NCBI GenBank assembly: GCA_003567075.1
Contig: PXAU01000164.1
Location: 1 to 5,543 of the forward strand
Length of the DNA: 5,543 nt
Source of the DNA: Trueperaceae bacterium
GTDB lineage: Bacteria; Deinococcota; Deinococci; Deinococcales; Trueperaceae
Direction: 5' to 3'
Shown here: positions 5,090-5,543 of the stretch, piece after piece
Layout of the letters: each line of letters begins with the position of its first letter
How positions within the stretch are numbered: position 1 is the stretch's first letter
Notes under the pieces: generated by a model
Database searches by the model: none
The model's input: only the letters and a program-made list of their open reading frames with translations
Told to the model about the DNA's origin: nothing
Made by a program: the position numbers and the translations under genes

Positions 5090-5543
5090 TGCGGCCGCTG
5101 GCGCTGCTGGCGCTCGCCAGCCTGCTCGGCCTGGCGTGCGCGGGCGGTATGGGCGCGCGCTTCGACGTGGCCTGGCGCCTGGTCGACGAGCGCTATTGGG
5201 ACCACGCGCGCATGGCGGTCGACTGGGACGACCAGCGCGAGCGCTACCTGCCGCAGGCGCGCGAGGCTGCGGACGACAACGCCCTCTTCGACCTGCTCGA
5301 GGCGATGTACGCCGAGATCGGCGACGACCACACGGTGTTCGTGCGGCCGTCGCGCGTATCTGAGTTCCGCGAACGTTACGGCGACCTCCCCTGCCTGGCG
5401 TACTTCGGGCAGTCGACGACGGGCGCGCCACCGCTGAAGCCACCCACGCCGCTCGAGCGGGCCGGTCCGGTCGGCTACGCCCTCCTCGCCGACGGCACAG
5501 GGTACCTGCGGCTCGAGGACCTGGTGGCGGCGGGTACGGCCGC
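5089..5543 (+). CDS. Exported S41-family (C-terminal-processing/tricorn-type) peptidase, N-terminal part, truncated by window end
   Basis: ATG at 5089 overlaps the kinase TGA by one base (TGATG). 151 whole codons are visible and the frame stays open to the window end. Residues 1 to about 23 are a signal segment (MRPLALLALASLLGLACAGG). C17 might be lipidated, but the residues before it (G14-L15-A16) fit a lipobox poorly. Residues 25-82 resemble the N-terminal helical region of S41 serine peptidases: FDVAWRLVDERYWD, V44-D45-W46, then LFDLLEAMYAEIGDDHT with D79-D80-H81-T82. G138-Y-L-R-L matches the GYxRL strand that opens the protease core. Only 55 residues separate the DHT and GYLRL landmarks, too few for the PDZ domain found there in many members. 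The catalytic Ser/Lys would lie beyond the window, so activity cannot be judged. There is no Shine-Dalgarno; coupling to the kinase is likely. Confidence 0.75.
   Translation, partial: MRPLALLALASLLGLACAGGMGARFDVAWRLVDERYWDHARMAVDWDDQRERYLPQAREAADDNALFDLLEAMYAEIGDDHTVFVRPSRVSEFRERYGDLPCLAYFGQSTTGAPPLKPPTPLERAGPVGYALLADGTGYLRLEDLVAAGTA

Noticed and set aside
5028..5363. Second + strand open frame across the kinase/peptidase junction
   Set aside because: It is out of frame with both the PfkB kinase C-terminus and the S41 N-terminal motifs, and its translation is Arg/Ala/Gly-rich without motif.

Overview
The window is very GC-rich, and every recognisable gene lies on the + strand. The organism is probably a bacterium of the Deinococcota (the Deinococcus/Thermus/Truepera side). 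The UvrB segment is close to Thermus-type UvrB as I remember it, and a CarD/CdnL RNA-polymerase regulator is present, as is usual in that phylum. This is inferred from recalled protein resemblance; actinobacteria also carry CarD and cannot be excluded from the sequence alone.

Layout: (1) positions 1-1047 hold the C-terminal half of UvrB, the DNA-damage helicase of nucleotide excision repair, starting exactly at the DESH motif. (2) 1044-2600, overlapping the uvrB stop by 4 nt, encodes an unrecognised 518-residue exported protein: an N-terminal signal segment, a beta-propeller-like outer part with a degenerate Asp-box, and four C-terminal membrane helices. (3) 2601-2650 is a 50-nt gap containing a UUCG-loop hairpin that runs into an extended -10 promoter and a GGAGG ribosome-binding site. 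(4) 2651-3148 encodes CarD. (5) 3145-4065, overlapping carD by 4 nt, encodes RsmA (KsgA), the 16S rRNA adenine dimethyltransferase, whose first codons contain a perfect 15-bp tandem repeat. (6) 4066-4144 is a 79-nt gap with a TATACT -10 element, two small hairpins and an AGGAG site. (7) 4145-5089 encodes a PfkB/ribokinase-family kinase of unknown substrate with an altered motif 1. (8) 5089 to the window end is the start of an exported S41-family peptidase, overlapping the kinase stop by 1 nt.

The genes therefore fall into three tightly coupled pairs (uvrB + membrane protein, carD + rsmA, kinase + S41 peptidase) separated by two short gaps, each with promoter-like sequence. Most of the content is conserved housekeeping. 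The carD-rsmA pair makes functional sense, because one protein tunes transcription initiation, notably at rRNA promoters, and the other finishes the small-subunit rRNA. I see no mobile element, CRISPR array, tRNA or rRNA gene, and no convincing evidence of a wholly new system. The least explained items are the 518-residue membrane protein and the kinase-peptidase pair.
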